Source: Erythroxylum novogranatense | Taxonomy: Eukaryota > Streptophyta > Magnoliopsida > Malpighiales > Erythroxylaceae | NCBI GenBank assembly: GCA_029891385.1 | Contig: CM057230.1 | Coordinates: forward strand, 36,535,402-36,599,401 | DNA length: 64,000 nucleotides | Reading direction: 5' to 3' | In this document: positions 23,478-34,963 of the stretch, in pieces | Position numbering within the stretch: position 1 is the stretch's first letter | Layout of the letters: each line of letters begins with the position of its first letter | Translations under genes and position numbers: made by a program | Notes under the pieces: model-generated | What the model was told of the DNA's origin: nothing | Databases searched by the model: none | The model's input: the letters and a program-made list of their open reading frames with translations, nothing else

Positions 23478-26400
23478 ATGCCACCTCGTAGAAGGACACG
23501 AGGAGTTTTGCAAGGATCTGTTGCACCTGACTCTCCGACTAGGGAGGAGAGGACTGATGAGTCAGTAGCCCCAGGGAATGCTGAGGCTTCTGTAGGATTA
23601 GGCAGTGAACCCATGCTGTCGCAGACTCAGGAGTCGCCAGTTCCGCGGGAGCAAGTGCCTCCACTTGATCTAAGGTTGTTCCAGGCCTTCACCCAGGCAT
23701 TTGTTCAGGCTATGGGTCAGATGTCACAGCCTTCTGCTTCAGCCCCAGCTTAGAAGGGGAGACGGTTTGATAGGTTGAGAAAGTATGGGACAGTAGTTTT
23801 CTTTGGGATATCAGATCCAGAAGAAGTCGAGACTTGGCTGAGAAAGACTGAGAGAGTGATGGATCAGATGGAGTGTGAGGATGACGAGAGAGTCATCTAT
23901 GCTGTAAGTTTGCTTCAAGGAGATGCTCTACATTGGTGGGAGACCGTGCCAGGCAGTCAGATGAGACCCATAGGGTTGTCATGGCAGAATTTCTTGGCTG
24001 CTTTTAAGAAGAAGTATCTATCAGAGGTTTACATTCAGCAGAAGCAGAGGGAGTTTCTGAGTCTCACCCAGAGGGAGATGTCAGTGAGTGAGTATGAGCG
24101 TCGGTTCACTCAGTTGGCGAGGTATGCTTCTGATTTGATGCTGAGTGAGGCTGCTAGATGTCACCGGTTTGAGTCGGGTCTGCACTTGGCTATCAGAGAG
24201 AAGGTGATTGTGCAGAACTTCTGTGATTTTCAACAGCTGGTTGAGGCAGCTTTGAGGGTGGAAAATATTGAGAATATCAAGAGTGCAGTGAACAAGAAGA
24301 GAAAGGGCAGAGAGCAGTCCAAGAGGGGAGGTAGCACTAGTAATCCTATGCCAAACAGGAGTGCCAGGAGTTTCCCAGTTCAGTCAGAGGAGAGGAGTAG
24401 TGGTGCGAGCCGACCTAGGTCGATGAGGACTTCTACTGTTTCTCACCAAACCTCCACGGTGGGCGGCAGTAGAAGGGGAGATGGAGATAGATCTTTCGTT
24501 CCGAAGTGTGAGCACTGCGGGAGATCTCATAGAGGAGAGTGCTACAGATTGACAGGAGCTTGCTTTAACTGTGGAGAGAAGGGACACATTGTCAGAGAGT
24601 GTCCTCAGCCTCCACGACAAGAGAGGAGTCAAATGCAAGTTTCGAGGAGGACAGAGACCATGGGACAGAGGACTGCAACAGAAGTGGGCAGCTCAGATGC
24701 AGCCAAGAGGGTGAATCTTTCGGGGAGACCAAGAGGGCAGGCACCGGCTAGGGTGTTTGCAATGACCTGGGAGGATGCAGAGACCTCTCCGGATGTTGTG
24801 ACTGGTATGATTCGACTCTTTGCTGATGATGTGCTTGTTTTGATTGATCCAGGTTCTACTCACTCGTTTGTTTCTTCGAGCAGACCTGTGTGTGATAGGA
24901 TTGTGAGCCCATTGGATACTCCGTTGATGGTGAGTACTCCAATCGGCCAGTACATTGTGATTAGTCAAGTGTATAGAGGCTGTGAGCTATGTATTGGTGG
25001 AGAACTTCTAGTGGTCGACTTGATGCCACTGAAGATGGGAGGTTTGGATGTGATTTTGCGCATAGATACGTTAGAGAAGTACAATGCTCGTTTGGATTGT
25101 AAACGGAAGACATTGGAATTTGAATTAGATAGAGGCAGGAGAGTGGTGTTTATGGGGGACAGAAAAGCAAGTCCGCCCAGAATTGTTTCAGCCTTGATAG
25201 CAGAGAAGATGATGAGTAAGGGGTGTGAAGCATTTTTGGCCTATGTGATAGATTCTAGAGCAGATAGAGGGAAGCTTGAGGATATTACAGTAGTCAGGGA
25301 ATTCTCGAATGTCTTTCCCGAGGAATTGTCAGGACTACCGCCAGCTAGGAAAATTGAGTTTCCCATTGAGCTTCTGTCAGGTATTGCGCCGATTTCAATT
25401 CTGCCTTACCGGATGGCTCCGGCAGAATTGAAAGAGCTTAAGGAACAGTTGGAGGAGTTGTTAGGGAAAGGGTACATAAGGCCGAGCTCTTCACCTTGGG
25501 GAGCTCCGGTTCTTTTTGTGAAAAAGAAATATGGATCGCTAAGGATGTGTGTAGATTATCAGAAGTTGAATCAGGTTACGGTGAAGAACAGATATCCGCT
25601 TCCTCGCATTGATGATCTGTTTGATCAATTGCAAGGGGCGAAAGTCTTCTCTAAGATAGACTTGAGATCAGGTTATCATCAGTTGAGGATTAAGGAGTCG
25701 GATGTGTCCAAGTCTGCTTTCAGGACGCGATATGGGCATTTTGAGTTTTTGGTTATGCCTTTCGGATTGACGAATGCACCCGCAGCATTTATGAATTTGA
25801 TGAATCGGGTCTTTAAGCCATTCTTGGACCAATTTATCATTGTCTTTATCGATGATATCTTGGTTTACTCCAAGAGTGATGAGCAGCATGAGGAGCATTT
25901 GATGATTGCTTTGGAGACTTTGAGGAGGAACGAGTTGTATGCCAAATTTGATAAATGCGAATTTTGGCTGAGGGAAGTTTCATTTCTTGAACATGTGATT
26001 TCAGAACAGGAAGTGCATGTGGATCCAAAGAAGGTAAAAGCTGTGGTGAATTGGGAAGCACCGAAGAATGTAGCAGAGGTGAGGAGTTTTCTAGGTTTGG
26101 CAGGCTATTACAGGAGGTTTGTGGAGGGATTCTCTATGATAGCCGCTCCGATGACGAAGTTGTTGAGGAAAAATCAGAAGTTTGTTTGGAGTGAGGAATG
26201 TCAGAGGAGCTTCGAGGAGCTCAAGCACAGGTTGACAAGTGCTCCGATTCTGGTTTTGCCTTCTGGAGATGAGGGCTATACTATGTATAATGATGCTTCG
26301 AGGAAGGGTCTTGGCTGTGTTTTAATGCAGGGAGATCGGGTAATTGCTTATGCTTCGAGGCAGTTGAAGCCTTATGAGTTGAATTATCTGACGCATGATT

Positions 26401-28275
26401 TGGAGTTAGCAGTTGTGATCTTTGCCTTGAAAATTTGGAGGCATTACCTGTATGGAGTTCAGACGAGGATTTTTACCGATCATAAGAGTCTGAAGTATTT
26501 GTTGAGCCAGAAGGAATTGAATTTAAGGCAGAGAAGGTGGATCGAGTTACTCAAGGATTATGAATTGCTGATTGAGTATCATCCGGGCAAGGCCAATGTT
26601 GTGGCGGATGCCTTGAGTAGGAAGTCTTCGATTGCTCATGTTTGGACAGATTATCTTCCTTTATTGGAAGAGATGGCCAAGCTTAAGATAAGCTTGAAGC
26701 AGGAAGAGTCAGATTGCCTTCTAGCCAATTTCCGAGTGCGGCCGATACTCCAGGAGAAAGTTAAGGAATTGCAGGCACAAAATGCAGATTTGAGCAAGCT
26801 TCGAGATGAAATTCGGAATGACAAGATTTTTTAGGTAGAGGTGAGGGATGATGGGCTTATGACTGTGGGGAACAGGTTGTGTATCCTAGATGTGCAGGAG
26901 GTTAAGGTTAAGATTATGGATTAGGCACACAATGCGCCTTACGCCATGCATCCCGATAGCACCAGGATGTACAGAGATTTGAGAGAGCATTTTTGGTGGA
27001 AAGGCATGAAGAAGGATGTAGCAGAGTTTGTCAGTAAGTGTCTAGTTGTGTCAACAAGTCAAAGCTGAACACCAGGCACCTTCAGGCAAGTTAAGGTCGT
27101 TGCCTATTCCGGAATGGAAGTGGCAAAGGGTGACTATGGATTTTCTGATGGGATTGCCTAAGACTAGTAGGAGGCATGATGCCATATGGGTTATTGTGGA
27201 CCGGTTGACCAAGTCAGCTCACTTTTTGGTGATTAAGTAGACTGATTCTTTGCATGTGTTGGCAAAGAAGTATATCGATGAGATAGTGAGATTGCATGGG
27301 ATCCCGGATTCGATTGTTTCTGATTGGGACCCTCGGTTCACTTCGAGATTTTGGGGTAGTTTGTAGGAAGCTTTGGGGACTAAGTTGAATTTTAGTACGG
27401 CTTTTCACCCTCAGATGGATGGTCAATCTGAGAGGACCATTCGGACACTTGAAGGAATGCTTCGGGCTTGTGTGATGGATTTTCGAGGAGCATGGGATGG
27501 ACATTTGCCATTGGTCGAATTTGTTTATAACAATTCGTACCATTCGAGCATCCAGATGGCTCCCTATGAGGCATTGTATGGCAGGAGGTTTAGGACTCCG
27601 ATTTGTTGGGATGAAGAAGGAGAGCGAAAACTGGTAGGACCAGAATTAATTTAGACAACAGTTGAGAAGGTCAATTTGGTTAAGCAACGGCTTAAGGCAG
27701 CACATGATAGGATGAAGAGTTATGTTGATGCTCACCGAAAAGAGATGGAGTATGAAGTCGGTGAGAAAGTGTTCCTTAAGACGTCTCCTTGGAAAGGAGC
27801 GATGAGGTTTGGCAAGAAGGGTAAGTTGAGTCCGAGATATGTGGGTCCTTATGAGATCCTTAAGAGGATTGGACCACTCGCCTACAGGTTGGTATTACCT
27901 CCGGAATTGTCTCAGATTCATGATGTCTTCCATGTGTCTATGTTGAGGAGGTATAGATCGGATCCTTCTCACATCATTCAGACTAGTGAGGTTTAGCTGA
28001 GGGATGATTTAAGCTATGAGGAGCTTCCAGTGGAGATCTTGGATACCAAGGAAAAAGTCCTCAGGAACAAGACGGTTCAGTTAGTCAAAGTCCTGTGGAG
28101 GAACCATTCGGTAGAGGAGGCTACATGGAAGCCTTTGGAAGCTATGAAGGAGAAGTATCCGTATCTCTTCGATGACTCAGGTAATAATTTCAAGGACGAA
28201 ATGTCTTTTAAGAGGGGGAGAAATGTTGGACCCCAAAATTTTTTTTATGATGTTATTAAGCATGAATTGTGTTAA
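23478..28275 (+). pseudogene. G2 gag-pol: gag, protease, RT, RNase H, integrase, chromodomain
   Basis: ATG 23478 opens gag (MPPRRRTRGV), stopped by TAG 23751-23753. A long frame then runs to 26834. It includes gag with the [18 protein letters not shown] region, a CCHC knuckle [14 protein letters not shown], protease [12 protein letters not shown] (Pro where Ser is usual after the catalytic Asp), RT with [20 protein letters not shown] and the catalytic FIDDILVY, and RNase H with [10 protein letters not shown] (Asn for the usual Ser) and [10 protein letters not shown]. Integrase is broken by TAG at 26832, a shift near 27045, and TAGs at 27238, 27364 and 27652. [10 protein letters not shown], the SDWDPRFTS segment and HPQMDGQSERT show the catalytic triad region. 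The chromodomain is at about 28030-28190 (VEILDTKEKVLRN ... LWRNHSVEEATW). The last frame runs through the polypurine tract into the LTR and stops at 28273-28275. Confidence 0.94.
28210..28223 (+). other. Polypurine tract of G2
   Basis: The run aagagggggagaaa lies directly before the 3' LTR start at 28224. Confidence 0.9.
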
Positions 28276-30428
28276 TTATGTGATTATGCCTTAGTTTGAT
28301 TAAATTGAGAGGATTAGGGAATAATTGAGGTTTATTTGAGTGTAATGTGGTCTAAATGGAGATTATAAGATGAAATTATATGAGGGCTTTTTAGGAAGAT
28401 TACTTAGGATGGAGTGGTTTAAGCTTTGCTAAGAGGGGTATAATGTTCTTTATGTCCCCCTTGACTTAAGTAGGAAATTAGAAGGAAACGAAAGAAAGAA
28501 AGAAATAGAAGAAGAGAAAAGAAGAAGGAGAAGAGTCGTGGGAGAGGAAGAAGAGAAGAGAAAAAAAGAGAGTTGCGATCTTTGAGATTTTTGACAGTTT
28601 CGAACCATTTTCGGGTAAGTTCTGCTTGTGTTAATCTTGTTTTGGTTAGATTAAACTTAGAAGAATGTAGAATGAAGTAGAATCGGTGGTTTTAGGATTT
28701 TAGGGCAAAAATGGTTAGATTTCGTGGGTTGAGGTGTTTATGACTGATTTTGAGTTGCTGTTGGGTTAGAAATGTAGTATAAGACATGATCTAAGACTTA
28801 GGTGTGTTGCATTTGAGTTTAGGAAAGGATTGAAGTTGGAAAATGCTAGAAATCGGGTTTCGGAGTCGAACTCCAGACCCGCATGTCGCGACGTGCATAT
28901 GAACACGCCGCGACGTGGAGTTGGTCGCGACGTATAATAATTCAATTCGTCGCGACGAGCAAGGAAGCGTTCGTCGCGACGTGTGAGAGGAGGCGCGTCG
29001 CAACGTGTGAGAGGGGCGACGCCACGACGTGCGAGGAAGGCTCGTCGTGACGTGTGAAGAGTTTTGGCTCGCCGCGACGAGCGTACCTTCGCCGCGGCGA
29101 CCATCCAATTTTTTGAAGGAGATTTTTGGGCATAACTTGGGTTGTAGATGTCCAATTGAGGTGATTTCAGATTCGTTGTGAACTAGAAATAAAGGGCTAC
29201 AAGTTGTATGAAGAAGGGAAGTTCGGAATTAGCCTTTAAGGGTTCGGAATTTTAGGTGAAAGTCGAGTGGAGACTTTTAGTACTTTGCCTTATGGATTTT
29301 CAAGCTTTTGAATATTTTCATTTGAATGTTAATTGAATGAGAACTTGGTTTGTTTTAGGAAACCAATCTGACTCGATTCCATCGTAAGAGGAAGGACACC
29401 AGTGAGTCGGATACTCAAGCGATATTAGGTGGGTAATATGTTTATGGTTATTGTGTGTATGGGCAAATTGCCTTATGTGTGCTTGCTTGCATTATGTGAC
29501 ATTACTTGTGTTAACTTATATGTGTTAAAAAATTGAACTTGTATTATGACTATGATTATGCATGGCTTTGATAGGCCTTATGGCATTCTGCAAAAATGAA
29601 AAGAATGAGAATTTCGAAAGCTTTGATAAAATGCTTTGAGCATGGAACGAATGGTTATGTGTTTTGTTTGGGTAAGAGAGTTACGGATGGAGTCACGTGC
29701 ACGTTGACATAAAGCCTTCTCCCTGCTGCCCGCTTGAGGCAACGAGATCCTTGAGAAATCGGACTCGAATAGTTTACGGTATAAACTTTGGTTTATCCGG
29801 ATCGTTTTACGAAACTCTCGAGCTAATTGTTTGTGCATACACGATTGATTTGTTGAGCATGAGACATGTTAAATTGTGATAATGTGTAATCATATGACAT
29901 AAATTGTGATAAGACGATTGTAAAGTGATAGATTGATGATTTGTTATATGCTTGTATAAATATATATTTTTGTTTGTGTGGCTCGTTGTCAATGGCTATA
30001 AAAGTATATGCCACTGAGCTTCGCAGCTCACCCCATTACTCTCCCCTCCTTAGGTGTAGATCAAGACGATAGTTGACCTTGCAAGGCATTGGAAACTTCA
30101 AGCTAGTTAGGAGTCTTGTATTAAGTTAGTATTTTGGTTAGCCCGCCAGCATATCATCATGGAGCATACTCATGTATTTTGGATTTTAAATTTTATTTTG
30201 TATTATGCTACATTTGAGAATACTTGATGAATTTCCTTTGATTTGTAATGGCATGAAGCCCCTTAGTTTATGGGGTGTTAAATTCATAGTTGTGAATGTT
30301 ATGGAAATGCATGTGTAAATAGAATTCTGTATGGATGTTGGGATCGGGTCCGACGTTTTGGGTCGCCCGTCATTGACGTGACCTGAGGGGTCTCCTCGGG
30401 ATTAGGGATCCAAGACCCAGGCCCAACA
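28224..30428 (+). repeat. 3' LTR of G2 (2205 bp)
   Basis: Runs from TGTTGGACCCC to CCCAACA. It holds a purine-rich tract (28470-28572), an array of TCGCGACG words (28883-29100), a block shared with the 4.6-kb solo LTR (29688-29765), and a good TATA box (ctataaaag, about 29996-30004) 430 bp before the end, which is the likely promoter and U3 marker. Confidence 0.94.
28883..29100. repeat. Array of CGTCGCGACG-type palindromic words in the G2 LTR
   Basis: About ten copies or near copies of the palindromic core tcgcgacg lie in 218 bp, for example near 28885, 28909, 28924, 28949, 28972, 28997, 29043 and 29071. Several carry one change (cgtcgcaacg, cgtcgtgacg, cgccgcgacg). The region is strongly GC- and CpG-rich in an AT-rich neighbourhood. 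It lies 660-876 bp from the LTR start. Confidence 0.88.
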
Positions 30429-30433
30429 ATATT

Positions 30434-33400
30434 GCTTCTCAATGCGCTAATAAAAGGACTATGATTTTACTTAAGAATGGGGATGTTGCTAGTGAAAGTA
30501 GTGACAGTGATGATTATGATGATGTGGCTCCATTGACAGATGCTTCTAATGTTGATTGTGATGCTGAGGTTGGTGAAGCCCTTGTGGCTAGGCGTGCTCT
30601 TAATATCCAACCAAAAGAAGATCTTTAAGAAAAGCAACGTGAACACATCTTTCATACAAGGTGTCTCATTAATGGTAAAGTTTGTAGCATGATCATAGAT
30701 GGTGGAAGTTATACCAATGTTGCTAGCACTTTACTTGTTGACAAGCTTAATTTGCCTATTTTGAAACATCCTAGACCATATAAATTGCAATGGCTAAATG
30801 ATTGTGGTGAGGTGAGAGTCACCAAACAAGTGATGGTTGCATTTTCTGTTAGCAAGTATCATGATGAGATTTTATGTGATGTTGCACCAATGTATGTTGG
30901 ACATGTTTTGCTTGGTAGGCCATGGAAATTTGATAGAAAATTTAGGCATGATGGATATAAAAATTGTTATTCTTTTCCTTTCCATGGTAAAAATATGGTG
31001 TTGAAACCTCTTAAGCCCATTCAAGCTTATGAGGTTCAAGTGAGGATTGAGAAAGAATGCAAATTGAAGGCAAAAGAAAAGAAAGAGAGAGACGTCGAAA
31101 AGAAAGAAAAAGGGAGAGAAAGTAAAACGAGTGAAAAAAATGAAGAAAAGAGAGTGACTTTATTTGCTGGAAAAAGTGAGATCAAGAGAGCTTTAAAATG
31201 TGAAAAAACTTATATACTTTTATATAAAAATGTTTTCTTAACTATTAATGAGCTTGATCCATCTTTGTCGTCTAGTGTTTTTTCTTTGTTGCAGGACTTC
31301 AACGACTTATTTCCGGAGGACATTCCTGATGGATTGCCCCCTTTGAGAGGCATTGAGCACCGTATAGACTTCCTTCCCGAAGCTTCAATTCCGAATAGGC
31401 CTGCGTATAGAGCCAATTCAGAAGAAACTAAGGAGATCCAAAGACAAGTTGAAGAGCTTATGAAAAAGGGCTTTGTGAGAGAAAGCTTGAGCCCGTGTGC
31501 TGTGCCAGTTATACTTGTTCTTAAGAAAGATGACAAATGGAGAATGTGTGTTGACTGTAGAGCCATCAATAAAATCACGGTAAAATATCGTTACCCTATC
31601 CCTTGTTTAGATGATTTGCTTGATGAGTTGCATGGTGCTTGTATATTTTCTAAAATTGATCTTAGAAATGGGTACCATCAAATTCGCATGAAAAAGGGTG
31701 ATGAGTGGAAAGCTGCTTTCAAAACTAAGTTTGGGTTGTATGAGTGGTTAGTTATGCCTTTTGGCTTGACTAATGCACCTAGTACTTTTATAAGTTTGAT
31801 GAATCATGTGTTTCGTCCTTTTATTGGAAAGTATGTGGTTGTCTATTTTGATGATATTCTAGTATATTCCAGGAGTTTAGATGATCATATGAAACACTTG
31901 CACGACGTGTTTGAACTTTTAAGAGAAAGTAAGCTTTATGCCAATTTAGAAAAATGTTCCTTTTGCATGGATACTGTTGTGTTTCTTGGATTTATTGTAG
32001 GTGCTAAAGGACTTCAAGTTGATGAAGAGAAAGTGAAAGCAATTAGAGAATGGCCAACTCCCAAGAATGCGAATGAAGTTCGAAGCTTCCACAGCTTGGC
32101 TAGATTTTATTGGAGATTTGTGAAGGACTTCTCTATTATTGCAGCCCCTTTGAATGAATTGGTAAAAATGAATGTGATTTTTAAATGGGGTGATTCACAA
32201 GAGGTTGCTTTTAATACCATGAAAGAAAAATTGACCAATGCTCCTCTTCTTATTCTTCCTGATTTTTCTAAAATTTTTGAGGTTGAATGTGATGCTTCTG
32301 GAATAGGCTTTGGCGCTGTTTTAATGCAAGATTCTAAACCCATTGCTTCTTTTAGTGAAAAACTAAGTGGTGCTGCTTTGAATTACTCCACTTATGATAA
32401 AGAGTTGTATGCTTTAAAAAGGTCTTTAGAGACTTGGCAACATTACTTGTGGCTAAAAGAATTTATCATTCATTCTGATCATGAAAGTTTGAAATTTCTA
32501 AAGTCCCAAGGTAAATTGAACAAGAGACATGCTAGGTGGTTGGAATTTATTGAAACTTTTCCTTATGTTATTAAACATAAACAAGGGAAAGAAAACATTG
32601 TAGCTGATGCTCTTTCTAGGAGATACTCTCTTCTTAGCTCTATGTATGCTAGATTACTTAGTTTTGAGATGTTGAAAGGCATGTATGAATTTGATTGTGA
32701 CTTTGCAGAAATTTGGAAATCTTGTGAAAAACATGGTAATGATAATTTCTATAGATTTGATGGATTTTTATTCAAAAAAGATAAACTTTGCATTCCATCT
32801 TGCTCTATACGTGAACTGTTTATTAGAGAGACACATGGAGGTGGATTGATGGGTCACTTTGGTGTTGAGAAAACTTTAGCTCTTTTGCATGAACATTTTT
32901 ATTGGCCTAACATGAGCAAGGATGTTGTTTCTATTTGTGCTAAATGTATTACTTGTAGGCATACAAAATTTAAGGTTCAATCACATGGTTTATATTCTCC
33001 ATTACTTGTGCCCTCTCATCCTTAGGTTGATATATCTATGGACTTTGTGCTTGGATTGCCTAGATCATCTAGTGGAAAGGATAGTATCTTTGTGGTGGTT
33101 GATCGATTTAGCAAGATGGCTCACTTTATTGCTTGTTCTAAAACCAATGATGTTGTTCATGTTGCTAACTTGTTCTTTAAAGAGGTTGTAAGATTGCATG
33201 GGTTGTCAAAGACTATTGTCAGAGATAGAGATGTGAAATTTCTTAGTCACTTTTGGAGAACTCTTTGGAATAAACTTGGCACTAAACTCTTGTTTTCTAT
33301 TGTTGCACATCCTCAAACGGATGGTCAAACTGAAGTGGTAAATAGAACTTTGACAACATTGTTGCGTGCGATCATCCAAAAGAACTTGAAGAACTGGGAA

Positions 33401-33895
33401 AAGTGTCTCCCACACATTGAGTTTGCTTATAATCGTGCTTTTCATTCTGCTACTCAATTTTCTCCTTTTAAGATTGTTTATGGATTTAATCCTTTTACTC
33501 CTTTGGAAATTCTTCCATTGCCTTCTAATGAGTTTACTAACCTTGACGGTATAAAAAAGGCTAAATTTGTGCAGGAGTTACATGCTAAAGTTAGAGCCAA
33601 CATTGAGAGGAGAAATGAACAATATGTAAAGCAAGCCAATAAAAGCAGAAGGTGTGTTATATTTGAACCTGGAGATTGGGTTTGGGTGCACTTGAGAAAG
33701 GAGAGTTCCAGAACAAAGGAAATCTAAGCTACAGCCAAGAGGAGATGGCCGTTTTCAAGTTTTAGAAAGGATTAATGATAATGCTTATAAAATTGATTTG
33801 CCTAGCTCCTATGGTAATGTGAGTGCTACATTCAATTAATCTGATTTATCCCTCTTTGATGCTGCAGATTTGAGGACGAATCCTTTCGAGGAGGG
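30434..33895 (+). pseudogene. G1 protease, RT, RNase H and integrase
   Basis: The zinc knuckle of G1 gag is completed just after the G2 target-site copy. A TAA at 30626-30628 interrupts the frame before protease. 30689-33025 is open for over 770 codons, with protease [35 protein letters not shown] and the catalytic YFDDILVYS, RNase [15 protein letters not shown] and SDHESLKFL, and the integrase zinc finger ([10 protein letters not shown] ... CAKCITC). A TAG at 33023-33025 stands where Trp is usual. The integrase core follows at 33038-33727 ([42 protein letters not shown]), then a frameshift near 33715. The tail then resembles the usual 'DLRTNPFEEGGND' end before the LTR. The catalytic residues seen are intact. 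Confidence 0.93.
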
Positions 33896-33901
33896 AGGGA
33901 A

Positions 33902-34963
33902 TGATGGAGAACTATGGGCATATGAAAGACAAGAAGAAACGCATCCATGGTATGATTCGTCTCAAGGAAGGCTAGGACGTGACTTGCATGGACATAATCT
34001 TGCAATAGGAGGCTAAGGAGCTAAAATTGGATCAGATTTGAAGTTTGAATGTTCAAGGCAAGGGAATGAACGAAATTCCCATATCAAAGGCCCAACATTC
34101 AAATTTAATATTCCTAAAGATCCATTACAAGATGTTGCAGGCCCAATGACAAGAGCTAGGGCCAAAACAATGAAGCAAGCATTGAATTTTTTAATCCAAG
34201 ACCTTCAAGAGATAGAGCCCATATTGTTGAGTCAGATTTCATCTCATAAAAGTCCAAGAGGCATTGTTTTACTCCTTGAAGCCCAACATAAAGTGTCCAA
34301 AGGCCCACATGGAGTCCAATTGGGAGAACTCACTTAAAGTATCATGTGGCAAGCGTGTGCCACTTAAAAATAAGGATAAGGATGTGATCCTTTAGGTCCA
34401 ACATGTTGAGATCATGTTTTATTTAGTTTCCTTTTTTTTTGTTTCCTTGAAATAAGGTGATCTAGTCAAGACCTTTATAAGTTTATTTTCTTTCCTTTTA
34501 GGGATTGATTTGTTTCCTTTTATTTAGTATCTTCTTTAGGACATTAAGTTAGGAAGTTTTCCCTATAAATAGGCACCCTCTATGTACTTTGAAAAGGGAT
34601 CTTTCATTTAGAAATAATATTGAAAGCTTTCTTGCTTTCTTTGTATTCTTTGAGAATACTTGACTTATCAAATGAGTGGTCTTCCTTTGTGGCGTCCTAA
34701 GGTTAAAGTTCTAAGAGACAAGTTCTCTTAGGGTTCTTTCCATTGACCAACATTCTTGCTACGGTTCTAACAAACAAGTTCTCTTAGGGTTCTTTTCATC
34801 GACTAACATTCTTCTAACGGCCTATTTTCTCTTTGTATTCTGTTTCTATCTTTTCAATTTGTTTCTTGTGATTTCGTGTGTTTTCTTGATTCTATCTACT
34901 CCTGGGCATAGTTCCATCTTGTTGAAGTTTCTATAGGATAAGTTCCTATTGGGTCTCCCATCA
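33902..34963 (+). repeat. 3' LTR of G1, with C-terminal coding sequence inside
   Basis: A purine tract gaggagggaggga (33888-33900) precedes TGATGG at 33902; the LTR ends ...CTCCCATCA at 34963, exactly where copia homology begins. 34038-34337 is an open frame with PMTRARAKTMKQALNFLI, a motif found at the C-terminus of CRM-like gypsy polyproteins, whose coding region is known to enter the 3' LTR. A TATA box (ctataaatag, about 34562-34571) and a T-rich 3' part suggest U3/R/U5 order. No matching 5' LTR exists in the window. Confidence 0.82.

Larger units (their letters stand above)
23242..30428 (+). mobile_element. Chromovirus G2 (Tekay/Del-type gypsy), 7.2 kb, inside G1 gag
   Basis: It starts TGTTGGACCCC at 23242 and ends CCCAACA at 30428, flanked by perfect atatt copies (23237-23241 and 30429-30433). 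It contains a 5' LTR stub, gag, protease, RT, RNase H, integrase, chromodomain, polypurine tract and a complete 3' LTR. The integrase C-terminus carries a chromodomain, which defines chromoviruses. Most of the 5' LTR and leader is deleted, and pol has a few stops. The 164-bp LTR stub and the 3' LTR differ at only about six positions or indels, so insertion is recent relative to most of the window. Confidence 0.95.
16778..34963 (+). mobile_element. Ty3/gypsy element G1 (CRM-like layout), 5' LTR lost, with two insertions
   Basis: G1 spans a leader (16778-17676), the gag start (17677-17714), the rest of gag (22329-23241), protease to integrase (30434 to about 33900) and a 3' LTR (33902-34963). 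Two later elements sit inside it: a reverse solo LTR (17715-22323) and chromovirus G2 (23242-30428). Each has perfect target-site copies, and the gag frame resumes across both. Without these insertions G1 is about 6.4 kb. No 5' LTR or primer-binding site is seen; host copia sequence abuts the leader directly. Placement in the CRM/chromovirus branch rests on the gag and RT motifs and on coding capacity within the LTR. Confidence 0.88.

Noticed and set aside
24384..24638. Several minus-strand frames within the G2 and G1 gag-pol regions
   Set aside because: They are antisense shadows of clearly coding plus-strand frames.
28766..29155. Long Arg/Ser-rich open frames on the minus strand
   Set aside because: They arise from the CGTCGCGACG repeat array of the G2 LTR; no domain is recognisable.
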